NCBI GenBank assembly: GCA_964504455.1
Contig: CAZDDY010000010.1
Coordinates: 1 to 16,529, forward strand
Reading direction: 5' to 3'
DNA from: CAZDDY01 sp964504455
Lineage (GTDB): Bacteria; Patescibacteriota; Minisyncoccia; Phycocordibacterales; UBA9973
DNA length: 16,529 nt
In this document: positions 1 through 6,790 of the stretch, piece by piece
How positions within the stretch are numbered: position 1 is the first letter of the stretch
Layout of the letters: the number at the start of each line of letters is the position of its first letter
Notes under the pieces: model-generated
What the model was told of the DNA's origin: nothing
Seen by the model: only the letters and a program-made list of their open reading frames with translations
Database searches by the model: none
Position numbers and translations under genes: made by a program

Positions 1-716
1 ACAACGACATCTATATTTTCCTTTTCTTTTAGTTGTTTTGCGGCTAAAAGTGCTTTGTACACAAGCGCGCCTGTTGCCATAATTGCAAAATCTGGCTTCT
101 CTTTCGGTTCATAGTATATATATGCTTTTCCAATCTCAAAAGGTGTTTGTGATGTTGTCATGACTTCAGTTTTTTCTCTAGCGAGTCGTATGTAAACTGG
201 TGTTTTCCAATCAAGCGTTGCAAGGACTGCTTTATGTGCCTCTATGTGATCACATGGTGAAATGACGGTCATATTAGGTATAACCCTCATGAGTGCAATA
301 TCCTCAATTGCCTGATGCGTTCCCCCGTCTGGCCCAACAGAAATTCCGGCATGCGAGCCCACGATTATTACCTTCCTGTCATTATAAGCAATAGTTGTTC
401 GTATCTGCTCCCAATTACGTCCTGGCGAAAACATTGCGTATGAACTCACAAAAGGAATTTTACCTACTGCAGCCATGCCCGAGGCAACAGTTACAAGGTT
501 TTGTTCCGCAACGCCAATTTCAATAAATCTTTCTGGGTATTTTTCCACAAATAGATTCATTTTGGTTGATTCTGTGAGATCCGCACACAGTGCAACTATG
601 TCTTTGTTTTTTTCTCCTGCATCAAGGAGTCCAGTACCAAAACCATGGCGAATAGGTATTTGTTCGATATCTTCTGAGAAAATTTTTTCATTAAGTTTTA
701 AATCGTCATTAATCAT
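1..716 (-). CDS. Transketolase, C-terminal subunit (partial, 3' end outside window)
   Basis: This is the pyrimidine-binding half of a split transketolase, which moves two-carbon ketol units between sugar phosphates in the non-oxidative pentose phosphate pathway and works with the subunit at 1115-2008. 238 codons are visible; related C-terminal subunits have roughly 300-320, so about 70 residues lie beyond the left edge. Visible motifs are IGVAEQNLV with the catalytic glutamate at about residue 71, GPDGGTHQAIEDIALMR near 128-144, and the DWKTPVYIRLAR segment near 169-180 that precedes the C-terminal domain. The ATG at 716-714 lies inside the end of the pyrophosphohydrolase gene and overlaps it by 8 bases (ATGATTAA), so the two are probably translationally coupled. 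A 1-deoxyxylulose-5-phosphate synthase is less likely because the partner subunit is clearly transketolase. Confidence 0.93.
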   Translation of the reverse strand, partial: MINDDLKLNEKIFSEDIEQIPIRHGFGTGLLDAGEKNKDIVALCADLTESTKMNLFVEKYPERFIEIGVAEQNLVTVASGMAAVGKIPFVSSYAMFSPGRNWEQIRTTIAYNDRKVIIVGSHAGISVGPDGGTHQAIEDIALMRVIPNMTVISPCDHIEAHKAVLATLDWKTPVYIRLAREKTEVMTTSQTPFEIGKAYIYYEPKEKPDFAIMATGALVYKALLAAKQLKEKENIDVV

Positions 717-1098
717 TTTTGGTATTTCTATATTGATTTTTAATCTTCCAATAATTTTCACTTCCTGGGTATGAGACTTCTGATTCATTTTTCATTAAAT
801 CTGCTGGATATTTTTTCTTTACCTTCTCTAGTTTTTCTCTAATAATTGCCTCTGTATCAATATCAAGTACAACTGACATATCAAGACAGTATGTAAGAAT
901 ATCAGCAAGTTCCCCTTTTAACTCCTCCATTAATTTCGAATCACTTTTTACTTCTTCTAGTGTTGGATTCCTCCACTGGAAATTTTCCAGTAGTTCTCCA
1001 GCTTCAATTGATATTGATTTTGCAATATCCCCTGGTTTTAACCTGTCCCAACCTCTTTCAGCTAAATATTCTTTTATGTCTTGCTCAAGTTTTTTCAT
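709..1098 (-). CDS. MazG-like nucleotide pyrophosphohydrolase (dCTPP1/RS21-C6 type)
   Basis: This 129-residue all-alpha protein resembles the dCTPP1/RS21-C6 branch of the MazG superfamily, which hydrolyses (d)NTPs to the monophosphate and pyrophosphate and cleans non-canonical or excess nucleotides from the pool. The Mg-binding pattern is visible: EAGELLE after SISI (about residues 32-38), FQW directly after it, EELKGELADIL (about 58-68) giving the second E-x-x-D helix, and a K-x-x-x-KYP tail near 90-98. RGWDRLKPGDIAKS matches the family's N-terminal consensus. The last 30 residues are polar and less conserved. It starts 16 bases after the transketolase N-subunit stop and overlaps the C-subunit start by 8 bases, so it sits inside the transketolase operon. 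The exact substrate cannot be read from sequence. Confidence 0.88.
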   Translation of the reverse strand: MKKLEQDIKEYLAERGWDRLKPGDIAKSISIEAGELLENFQWRNPTLEEVKSDSKLMEELKGELADILTYCLDMSVVLDIDTEAIIREKLEKVKKKYPADLMKNESEVSYPGSENYWKIKNQYRNTKND

Positions 1099-1114
1099 CT
1101 TAACTTAGTAACAA

Positions 1115-2008
1115 CTATTCATGTTCACTTCTTATTTTTCCACCTAGAGTCCTCAGTGCTTTCAGAGCGACTTCGCTTTGCTGATCTTTTGGTATTTTAT
1201 CTGTTGGCCCAAGTCCTGGTGGGTTTCCATGCCACCTGAAGTCTCTCTCGAATTCTGGAACTCCTTTTCCTGGAATAGTCCGTGCAATAATTACGGATGG
1301 TTTTTCAAAAACTGCTTTTGCTCTCTCGATTGCAGAAAAGATTTCTTCAAAATTATGTCCGTCAACTTCTTGTACATGCCAGTTGAATGCTTCCCACTTC
1401 GCTGACAAATTTTCAAGTGGCATAACATCTTCAGTAAACCCGTCAATCTGAATATTATTTCTATCAATAATGGTAATAAGATTGCGTAACCTCTCTTTTC
1501 CTGCAAGCATAACTCCTTCCCATGTGTTACCTTCTTGTAATTCTCCATCTGAAAGAAGTGCATACACAAACTTGTCTGTTGAAATCCCCTCATTAATCCT
1601 TATGGCAAGCGCCATGCCGACTGCTTGAGATAGGCCTGACCCAAGTGGGCCTGAGGAATTTTCTAGTATTGGTAAGTATTCTCGGTGTGGGTGCCCTTGC
1701 AGTCGTGTCCCAAACTTTCTAAGTGTGAGTAATTCTTCCACGGGCAGATAACCAACATGAGCCAGTGTTGCATAAAGTACTGGGTTTATATGTCCATTTG
1801 AAAGCACAAGCCTATCTCGTCCTTCCCAGTGTGGGTTTTCAACATCATGTCGTAATACTTTAAAGTAAAGAAGTGTAAAAATATCTGCCATCCCGAGGGG
1901 GCCTGCGGTATGGCCACTCTTTGCTTCAGTAAGCATTTCAATGATGGATATTCGAATATCGTTTGCTTTCTCTTCTAAAAGTTTTATCTCTTCATTATCA
2001 AGAGTCAT
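1115..2008 (-). CDS. Transketolase, N-terminal (TPP-binding) subunit
   Basis: This 297-residue protein is the thiamine-pyrophosphate-binding half of a split transketolase. Visible features are KSGHTAGPLGMADIF (His33), LSNGHINPVLYA (His73), LQGHPHRE (His106), SSGPLGSGLSQAVGMA, and the TPP/Mg motif SDGELQEG near 153-160 closing with DRNNIQIDG near 182-190. The motif normally begins GDG; here the first glycine is serine (LLSDGE), while the metal-binding Asp154 and Asn184/185 remain. The protein ends after the first domain, at the length normal for split transketolases. It is the first gene of a three-gene unit with the pyrophosphohydrolase and the C-terminal subunit. The ATG at 2008 is preceded by TGGTATACT ending 6 bases upstream and by no Shine-Dalgarno site, so its mRNA may be leaderless. 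Confidence 0.95.
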   Translation of the reverse strand: MTLDNEEIKLLEEKANDIRISIIEMLTEAKSGHTAGPLGMADIFTLLYFKVLRHDVENPHWEGRDRLVLSNGHINPVLYATLAHVGYLPVEELLTLRKFGTRLQGHPHREYLPILENSSGPLGSGLSQAVGMALAIRINEGISTDKFVYALLSDGELQEGNTWEGVMLAGKERLRNLITIIDRNNIQIDGFTEDVMPLENLSAKWEAFNWHVQEVDGHNFEEIFSAIERAKAVFEKPSVIIARTIPGKGVPEFERDFRWHGNPPGLGPTDKIPKDQQSEVALKALRTLGGKIRSEHE

Positions 2009-2014
2009 ACAAAC

Positions 2015-2042
2015 AGTATACCAAGCAATACTAACTTTGTAA
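2015..2042 (-). promoter_or_regulatory. Promoter of the transketolase operon
   Basis: On the minus strand, TTACAA (2042-2037), a 16-base spacer and an extended -10, TGG-TATACT (2023-2015), end 6 bases before the ATG of the transketolase N subunit. The -35 box lies in the last codons of the epimerase gene. The expected start point coincides with the start codon. Confidence 0.6.
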
Positions 2043-2708
2043 GGTTTTTATTGCTTCAAGTGGGTCAAGTGAGTTGAAGACATACGAACCTGAGACAAGT
2101 CTGTCTGCACCGGCATCTATGAGACTTTTTGCGGTGCTTACATTTACACTGCCGTCAACGCTCACTTTTTTATTTGGCAAAATTTCTTTGATTGTTTTAA
2201 TTTGTGTAAGCACTCTTTCGTCAAAGGATTGATCCTGAAAACCTACATTTGAAATTCCCATACACTGAACAAAAGAAATATGGTCTTTATACGGCAAAAG
2301 CTCTTCTGGGTTTGAGTCATTGCTAATTGCAATGCCAAATTCTATTTTTTCTTTCCAAAATAAATCCAAATTTTCGAAAAATGACAGTAAATTATCTTCT
2401 GCTTCCAAATGAAAAATAATTCTTGAAGGCCCCAGAGCTTTCCATTCCTCAAATCTTTCTCCTGCATTTTTCACCATCAGATCAAGTTCATAATTTATGT
2501 GATCCCAATATGGCAACCCATCTTCTTCTCGAAGTATGGCTTCGTACCTCTCTTCCTCTTTTTTGTTAAATGGCCATGTTTTTGAAGGGACAAAAACACC
2601 ATCGCAGAGATCAATCTGCACGACGTGCGTACAATCAACAACACGTGCAACGTGTTCTTCGATATCTGTATATGAATCTGGGAGTACTGCTGGGATAATT
2701 TCTACCAT
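2031..2708 (-). CDS. Divergent ribulose-phosphate 3-epimerase-like protein
   Basis: This TIM-barrel protein (225 residues from the ATG at 2708) aligns along its length with ribulose-phosphate 3-epimerase, which interconverts ribulose 5-phosphate and xylulose 5-phosphate. Supporting segments are IIPAVLPD at the N terminus, VVQIDLCDGVFVPSKTWPF, ELDLMVKNAGERF, IIFHLEAED, QDQSFDERVLTQIKTI and the C-terminal phosphate-binding VSVDGSVN...AGADRLVSGSYVF. The two catalytic aspartates are kept (IDLCDG and VDGS). The two histidine metal ligands of the canonical enzyme, in HVDVMDG and DVHLM, appear as Gln (QIDLCDG) and Asp (ELDLM). Genomic context (rpiB, GAPDH, transketolase) supports the pathway. A GTG at 2723 would add five residues; it lies only 2 bases after GGGAG, so the ATG at 2708, four bases past the deacetylase stop, is preferred. 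Confidence 0.82.
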   Translation of the reverse strand: MVEIIPAVLPDSYTDIEEHVARVVDCTHVVQIDLCDGVFVPSKTWPFNKKEEERYEAILREEDGLPYWDHINYELDLMVKNAGERFEEWKALGPSRIIFHLEAEDNLLSFFENLDLFWKEKIEFGIAISNDSNPEELLPYKDHISFVQCMGISNVGFQDQSFDERVLTQIKTIKEILPNKKVSVDGSVNVSTAKSLIDAGADRLVSGSYVFNSLDPLEAIKTLQS

Positions 2709-2712
2709 ATAT

Positions 2713-3360
2713 TTATTGTACACTACTCCCTAAAGCAATCGTGCACGTTACCATTTTTTTCTGAGATACATACGTACACACTTCTTCAAGGATCTTAGGG
2801 GTAGTATCGAAAAAGTACGGATCAGTTCTTATGTCATGAAAGGTTAAAATAAGCCACTCTTTTCTTTCAATTGCTTGATCGATCCAATTCTTTATAATTT
2901 CAAAAGTTGTATGTCTAACTACTGCTTTTGTTGGCAATAGATATTTTTTAAGTTCTTGGTTTTTTGGCGTATGTCTTAAGTACGCACGCGCACCGATAAA
3001 GCCAGCTCTTTTTACTAGTTTTGCAACATACGAATTTGCCCAGCCGTACGGATATGCGAAAGTGTGCATGGTAATACCATTACTTTCAAATTCTTTTTTT
3101 GACACAAAGACTTCCTTTTTCGCCTTCCAAAACCAAATTACGAGGTTTTTGTGAGACCTACTATGTGAACCAATTTCATGACCTTCTCTTTCGATGCTTT
3201 TGCAATCTTCAAATGAGAGCCTGCCTTCTCTCTCTTTTATCATTTTCTTTGGCGGGCAAGACATCACGTAGAAAGTTCCTTTGATATTGTACTTATTTAA
3301 AATAGGCACGGCCACGGAAAGGTGATTTTTCCAACCATCATCAAATGCAAAAGAGATCAT
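2713..3360 (-). CDS. Polysaccharide deacetylase (NodB domain), no signal peptide
   Basis: This 215-residue protein consists almost entirely of a NodB-homology domain, the carbohydrate esterase 4 fold that removes N- or O-acetyl groups from amino sugars such as those of peptidoglycan or chitin oligomers. Motif 1 is FAFDDGW with Asp7/Asp8, motif 2 is GSHSRSH with His66 and His70 completing the metal triad, motif 3 is FAYPYG, and LTFHDI is the C-terminal motif carrying the catalytic histidine. The domain starts at residue 2, so there is no room for a signal peptide or membrane anchor. The ATG overlaps the rpiB stop by 4 bases (ATGA), which makes an upstream start unlikely. It therefore looks cytoplasmic, or depends on an unrecognised export route, and is embedded in a sugar-phosphate operon. 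The substrate is unknown. Confidence 0.87.
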   Translation of the reverse strand: MISFAFDDGWKNHLSVAVPILNKYNIKGTFYVMSCPPKKMIKEREGRLSFEDCKSIEREGHEIGSHSRSHKNLVIWFWKAKKEVFVSKKEFESNGITMHTFAYPYGWANSYVAKLVKRAGFIGARAYLRHTPKNQELKKYLLPTKAVVRHTTFEIIKNWIDQAIERKEWLILTFHDIRTDPYFFDTTPKILEEVCTYVSQKKMVTCTIALGSSVQ

Positions 3361-3839
3361 ATCTTCTCGATTCTACGTATGTGTCGTTCGTTATTTGAAA
3401 ATGGAGTACTCAAGAAAGTATCTATGGCTTTTAATGCCTCTTCCTCGGTTATAAACCTTACTCCAAGCGAAATAATATTTGCATCATTGTGTAAGCGTGA
3501 TAGTTTTACAATTTCATATGCATCTTCTGAAGTATTACCTTCAATGTCTATTGAATCTTTTGCACACACACCACCATAAAACACGGTTGCACGTACGTTG
3601 TTAAACTTATTTGCAACCATTGCTTCACCTTGACCAGAACCACCGCATATTATTCCCATGGCTTGGTCTGCCTTTGAAACTGCATCAGCAACGGGTTTTA
3701 TGAAATCTGGGTAATCATCGCTTGGGTTGTATTCTTCCGCACCGAAATCTACAACAACATAGTTTTTTGCAAGCAAGTAATCTTTAATTTTTTGTTTTAA
3801 CCCAAATCCTGCATGATCTGAGCCTAAGTAGATTTTCAT
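3357..3839 (-). CDS. rpiB: Ribose 5-phosphate isomerase B
   Basis: RpiB interconverts ribulose 5-phosphate and ribose 5-phosphate. The 160-residue protein shows the RpiB/LacAB signature: GSDHAGFGLKQKI (Asp8, His9), the DDYPDF segment near 41-46, ICGGSGQGEAMVANK with the catalytic cysteine at 65, and SRLHNDANIISLG with His117. The usual CGTGIG loop is CGGSGQG here, with Ser68 in place of the catalytic-loop threonine, a conservative change. The C terminus is slightly longer than in the 149-residue E. coli enzyme and ends in a basic stretch. The ATG starts 1 base after the GAPDH stop, and its own TGA overlaps the deacetylase ATG, so the three genes are very probably cotranscribed and translationally coupled. 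Confidence 0.95.
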   Translation of the reverse strand: MKIYLGSDHAGFGLKQKIKDYLLAKNYVVVDFGAEEYNPSDDYPDFIKPVADAVSKADQAMGIICGGSGQGEAMVANKFNNVRATVFYGGVCAKDSIDIEGNTSEDAYEIVKLSRLHNDANIISLGVRFITEEEALKAIDTFLSTPFSNNERHIRRIEKI

Positions 3840-3840
3840 T

Positions 3841-4860
3841 TTATGACTGTCCAGCCTTAATTACATGATCAACGAGTGTGTATGTATACCCCATTTCGTT
3901 GTCATACCACGCCATTACTTTGACTAAATTACCTCCAATCACTCGCGTGAGTTCGAGGTCTGCAATAGAAGCATAGCGACTTCCTAAAATATCAGAAGAT
4001 ACAAGTGGCTCATGTGTAACAGAAAATACTTTCATCCACTGAGACTCTTTTGAAGCATCAAGCAGTATTTTATTTACTTCTTCTTTTGAAGTTTCTCTTT
4101 TGGAAATAAATGTAACATCGACAATTGAACCTGCAGGTACTGGCACTCTAATTGATATACCATCAAAAAGATTAGTAAGTTCAGGAAATGCTTTTGTTAC
4201 AGCAATAGCAGCTCCCGTTGAAGATGGCACAATATTTTGTGCAGCAGCTCGTCCTTCACGAAGATCCTTTTTGCTTGGCCCATCAACAAGTGCTTGAGAG
4301 GCAGTATAGCCGTGTACTGTATTTAAAACCGCTTTCTCGATGCCTATTTTCTCGTGTAGTATTGCAATAAGCGGAGATGCAGCATTTGTTGTACAAGATG
4401 CATTTGAAGTAATATCACATGTACCAAACTTCTCTTCATTTACTGACATAAGAATTGTTTCAGCTACAGGCCCACCCTGCTCATCTTTTGTTGGAGCAGA
4501 GATAACTACTTTTTTTGCTCCACAATCTAGGTGAAACTTAGCTTTTTCAAATGAAGTAAAAAGTCCAGTTGATTCAACAACAACATCAATATCTAGTTCT
4601 TTCCAGGGAAGTTTTGTTGTGTCTTTTTCTGATACAAAGTGTATTGCCTTTCCGTCGATAATGATGCTTTTACCATCTTCTGCAACAGGGTGTTCCCACT
4701 TTCTATACACAGTATCGTACTTGAGTAGATATGTGAGACTTTCAAGTGATCCTAAATCATTTATTGCTACAACTTCAAGCTCCGGTCTTTCCCATGCGAT
4801 TTTTAAGAATGCACGACCGATTCGGCCAAATCCGTTTATTGCTATGCGTGTTTTTTTCAT
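3841..4860 (-). CDS. gap: Glyceraldehyde-3-phosphate dehydrogenase, type I
   Basis: GAPDH oxidises and phosphorylates glyceraldehyde 3-phosphate to 1,3-bisphosphoglycerate in lower glycolysis. At 339 residues it has the normal length. Visible features are the Rossmann motif INGFGRIGRAF (8-18), AINDLGS with Asp35 in the position that usually selects NAD over NADP, SNASCTTNAASPL with catalytic Cys156, TVHGYTASQ with His183, the PSSTGAA phosphate-binding loop, and YDNEMGY near the C terminus. NAD preference is inferred from Asp35 and the VPSSTGAA loop. The ATG overlaps the TGA of the upstream membrane protein by 4 bases. Together with rpiB and the epimerase-like gene downstream it ties glycolysis to pentose synthesis in one transcription unit. 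Confidence 0.97.
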   Translation of the reverse strand: MKKTRIAINGFGRIGRAFLKIAWERPELEVVAINDLGSLESLTYLLKYDTVYRKWEHPVAEDGKSIIIDGKAIHFVSEKDTTKLPWKELDIDVVVESTGLFTSFEKAKFHLDCGAKKVVISAPTKDEQGGPVAETILMSVNEEKFGTCDITSNASCTTNAASPLIAILHEKIGIEKAVLNTVHGYTASQALVDGPSKKDLREGRAAAQNIVPSSTGAAIAVTKAFPELTNLFDGISIRVPVPAGSIVDVTFISKRETSKEEVNKILLDASKESQWMKVFSVTHEPLVSSDILGSRYASIADLELTRVIGGNLVKVMAWYDNEMGYTYTLVDHVIKAGQS

Positions 4861-5339
4861 GCTTTTATTATATCAGACTCAAATTCATATTTAACCTTTC
4901 CTAACCAATGCCCAATTACCACTATCAAACCATAAACACCGTTGAACAGAAAAATTGGCACTATAAAAATGCCGAAAATCAAAAGTGGGTTCATTAGGCC
5001 AATGAACATACCCCCTGTTGATAAAAATATTCCTAGACTTTCCTTTACGATAGTAAACACATGACTGCTACTATCAGCGGTGACAAAAAAACTGAAAAAA
5101 ATAAGCATGCTAAGCAAAAATGTAAAAATATTATACATATTAATTTTCTTATATGCTAAAAAAATAGCTGACAAAACTATAAGGATTGAGTTAATTATGC
5201 AATATATATGAATCCAAGTATCTAACTTTATTTCATCTATAGAAGCTAGATTAAAAGTCAGAATCGTAATACCTATACCTGTAAGACCTATTACCCAGGC
5301 ATAGTTAACTCTTTTTTTATTTGATATTACTTTAATCAT
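4857..5339 (-). CDS. Four-helix integral membrane protein of unknown function
   Basis: I do not recognise a family for this 160-residue protein. After a short basic N terminus (MIKVISNKKR) it has about four hydrophobic helices: residues 13-32, 44-63, 68-88 and a long C-terminal pair from about 102 to 147 that may be one reentrant or two helices. It ends in a short charged tail. The N-in orientation is suggested by the positive residues. No catalytic motif is visible. It is noticeably richer in A/T and in Ile/Phe than its neighbours. The ATG directly follows the gatB stop (TAAATG), and its TGA overlaps the GAPDH start, so it is translated within the gatB-gap operon. Confidence 0.8.
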   Translation of the reverse strand: MIKVISNKKRVNYAWVIGLTGIGITILTFNLASIDEIKLDTWIHIYCIINSILIVLSAIFLAYKKINMYNIFTFLLSMLIFFSFFVTADSSSHVFTIVKESLGIFLSTGGMFIGLMNPLLIFGIFIVPIFLFNGVYGLIVVIGHWLGKVKYEFESDIIKA

Positions 5340-6764
5340 TTATGTTCCCAGTATCTCCTCAAGCATAGTCTTTGCTAGGCTCGGGTTTACTGCTCCTTTT
5401 CCTTCTTTCATAACATTGCCAACCAAAAACATGATTGCTGATGCCTTGCCGGCCTTATACTCAGACACGGCTGTTTGATTTTCATTGATCACCTTCTCGA
5501 TTATGTGTTTTATCGCTTCTGGATTACTTTTTTGGAGTAATCCTCTTTCTTCAGCTATTTCCTTTGGAGATCGATTTAGTCTGCTTAATTCTGGCAATAA
5601 GTCTTTTGCAGTTCTTGAAGATATAAGATCATCTCCTAAAAGATTCATTAGTTCCGCAAAAAATTCTGGTTTTGGAAACTCGAATGAACTATCCTTTTTC
5701 TTTAAACCTAAAAGATCAGAAAGAATGTAGTTTGCTACAAGCACGGTCTCCTTTTGTTTGTTTTTTTCTTCTAACATTGAAACTACTGACTCAAAATATG
5801 AAGAAAGTTCAACATCTTGAACAAAGACCTCAGTGTCAGTCTCTTTTATTCCGAATTCTTGATATCTGATCCTTTTGTTTTTGGGTAACTCCGGGAGTTC
5901 ACTCAACATTTTTGGAATGTCAAAAATATCTTTAAGCACTAGTTTTGGCAAATCTGGATCAGGAAAATATCTATAATCCTGAGCATTTTCCTTGCTTCGC
6001 TGTGAAAATGTCTGACCTTTCATTTCATCCCATCCACGAGTTTCTTGTACTATTTCGTTTTGTTTTCCTTCTTCATGAAGTTTTTTCATCCTTTCTACTT
6101 CATATAAAATTGCTTTCTCAACACTCTTGAAAGAGTTTACATTTTTAACTTCAACCTTCGGTCCAAATGTATTAGGATCAGCTGAAATAGAAACATTCAC
6201 GTCTACACGCATTTGTCCTTTTTCCATGTTTGCATCAGAAACTCCTAGCGTACGAAGTAAAAGTTGGTATTCTTTTGCGAAATTTGACGCAATAGTTGCA
6301 TCATGAATAACAGGTTCAGTAACAAGTTCCATAAGCGGAACGCCTGCTCTATTAAAATCAATAAGTGAATACTCTCCTCTGTCGTGTTTTGAGGTTGCAG
6401 TATCTTCCTCCATATGAATGCGTGTAATTTTTACGCCGGCCAATTCTCCGCCAGAAACCACTGGATATTTATATTGGCTAATCTGGTAACCTTTTGGAAT
6501 ATCTGGGTAAAAATAGTTTTTTCTATCAAATTCTGTAAACGAATCTGAGATTGTTGACCCAAGTGAAAGCCCAACTTTAATAATACTTTCGATTGCTTTT
6601 TTGTTTATAACCGGAAGTGTCCCCGGGTGCGCTAGACACACAGGGCAAATGTTTGTGTTTGGTTTTTCTTCTTCTGGATCATTCTTGCATCCACAAAACA
6701 TTTTTGAATTTGTCTTGAGTTCAGAATGAATTTCAAGTCCTACAGTCGTAAAATATTCTGTCAT
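5340..6764 (-). CDS. gatB: Aspartyl/glutamyl-tRNA(Asn/Gln) amidotransferase subunit B
   Basis: GatB is the tRNA-binding kinase-like subunit of GatCAB, which amidates misacylated Glu-tRNA(Gln) or Asp-tRNA(Asn) where the direct synthetases are absent. The 474-residue length is normal. Visible features are VGLEIHSELKT at the N terminus, a zinc site of four cysteines at about 24, 26, 40 and 43 (FCGC and CPVCLAHPG), RIHMEEDTATSKHDR, DFNRAGVPLMELVTEP, RVDVNVSI and RYFPDPDLP. The C-terminal third, from about residue 330, is the helical GatB/YqeY tail domain. gatA and gatC are not in the window. It starts 26 bases after obg with no Shine-Dalgarno site; TATACT ends 8 bases before the ATG and may start a new transcript. 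The next gene follows without a spacer. Confidence 0.97.
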   Translation of the reverse strand: MTEYFTTVGLEIHSELKTNSKMFCGCKNDPEEEKPNTNICPVCLAHPGTLPVINKKAIESIIKVGLSLGSTISDSFTEFDRKNYFYPDIPKGYQISQYKYPVVSGGELAGVKITRIHMEEDTATSKHDRGEYSLIDFNRAGVPLMELVTEPVIHDATIASNFAKEYQLLLRTLGVSDANMEKGQMRVDVNVSISADPNTFGPKVEVKNVNSFKSVEKAILYEVERMKKLHEEGKQNEIVQETRGWDEMKGQTFSQRSKENAQDYRYFPDPDLPKLVLKDIFDIPKMLSELPELPKNKRIRYQEFGIKETDTEVFVQDVELSSYFESVVSMLEEKNKQKETVLVANYILSDLLGLKKKDSSFEFPKPEFFAELMNLLGDDLISSRTAKDLLPELSRLNRSPKEIAEERGLLQKSNPEAIKHIIEKVINENQTAVSEYKAGKASAIMFLVGNVMKEGKGAVNPSLAKTMLEEILGT

Positions 6765-6772
6765 ATTTATTG

Positions 6773-6778
6773 AGTATA
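6773..6778 (-). promoter_or_regulatory. Putative -10 element of the gatB operon
   Basis: On the minus strand TATACT ends 8 bases before the gatB ATG. No convincing -35 lies at the usual distance. It repeats the -10 sequence seen before the transketolase and YqeY-like genes, so a leader of only one or two bases is possible. Confidence 0.45.
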
Positions 6779-6790
6779 CATATAATTTGG

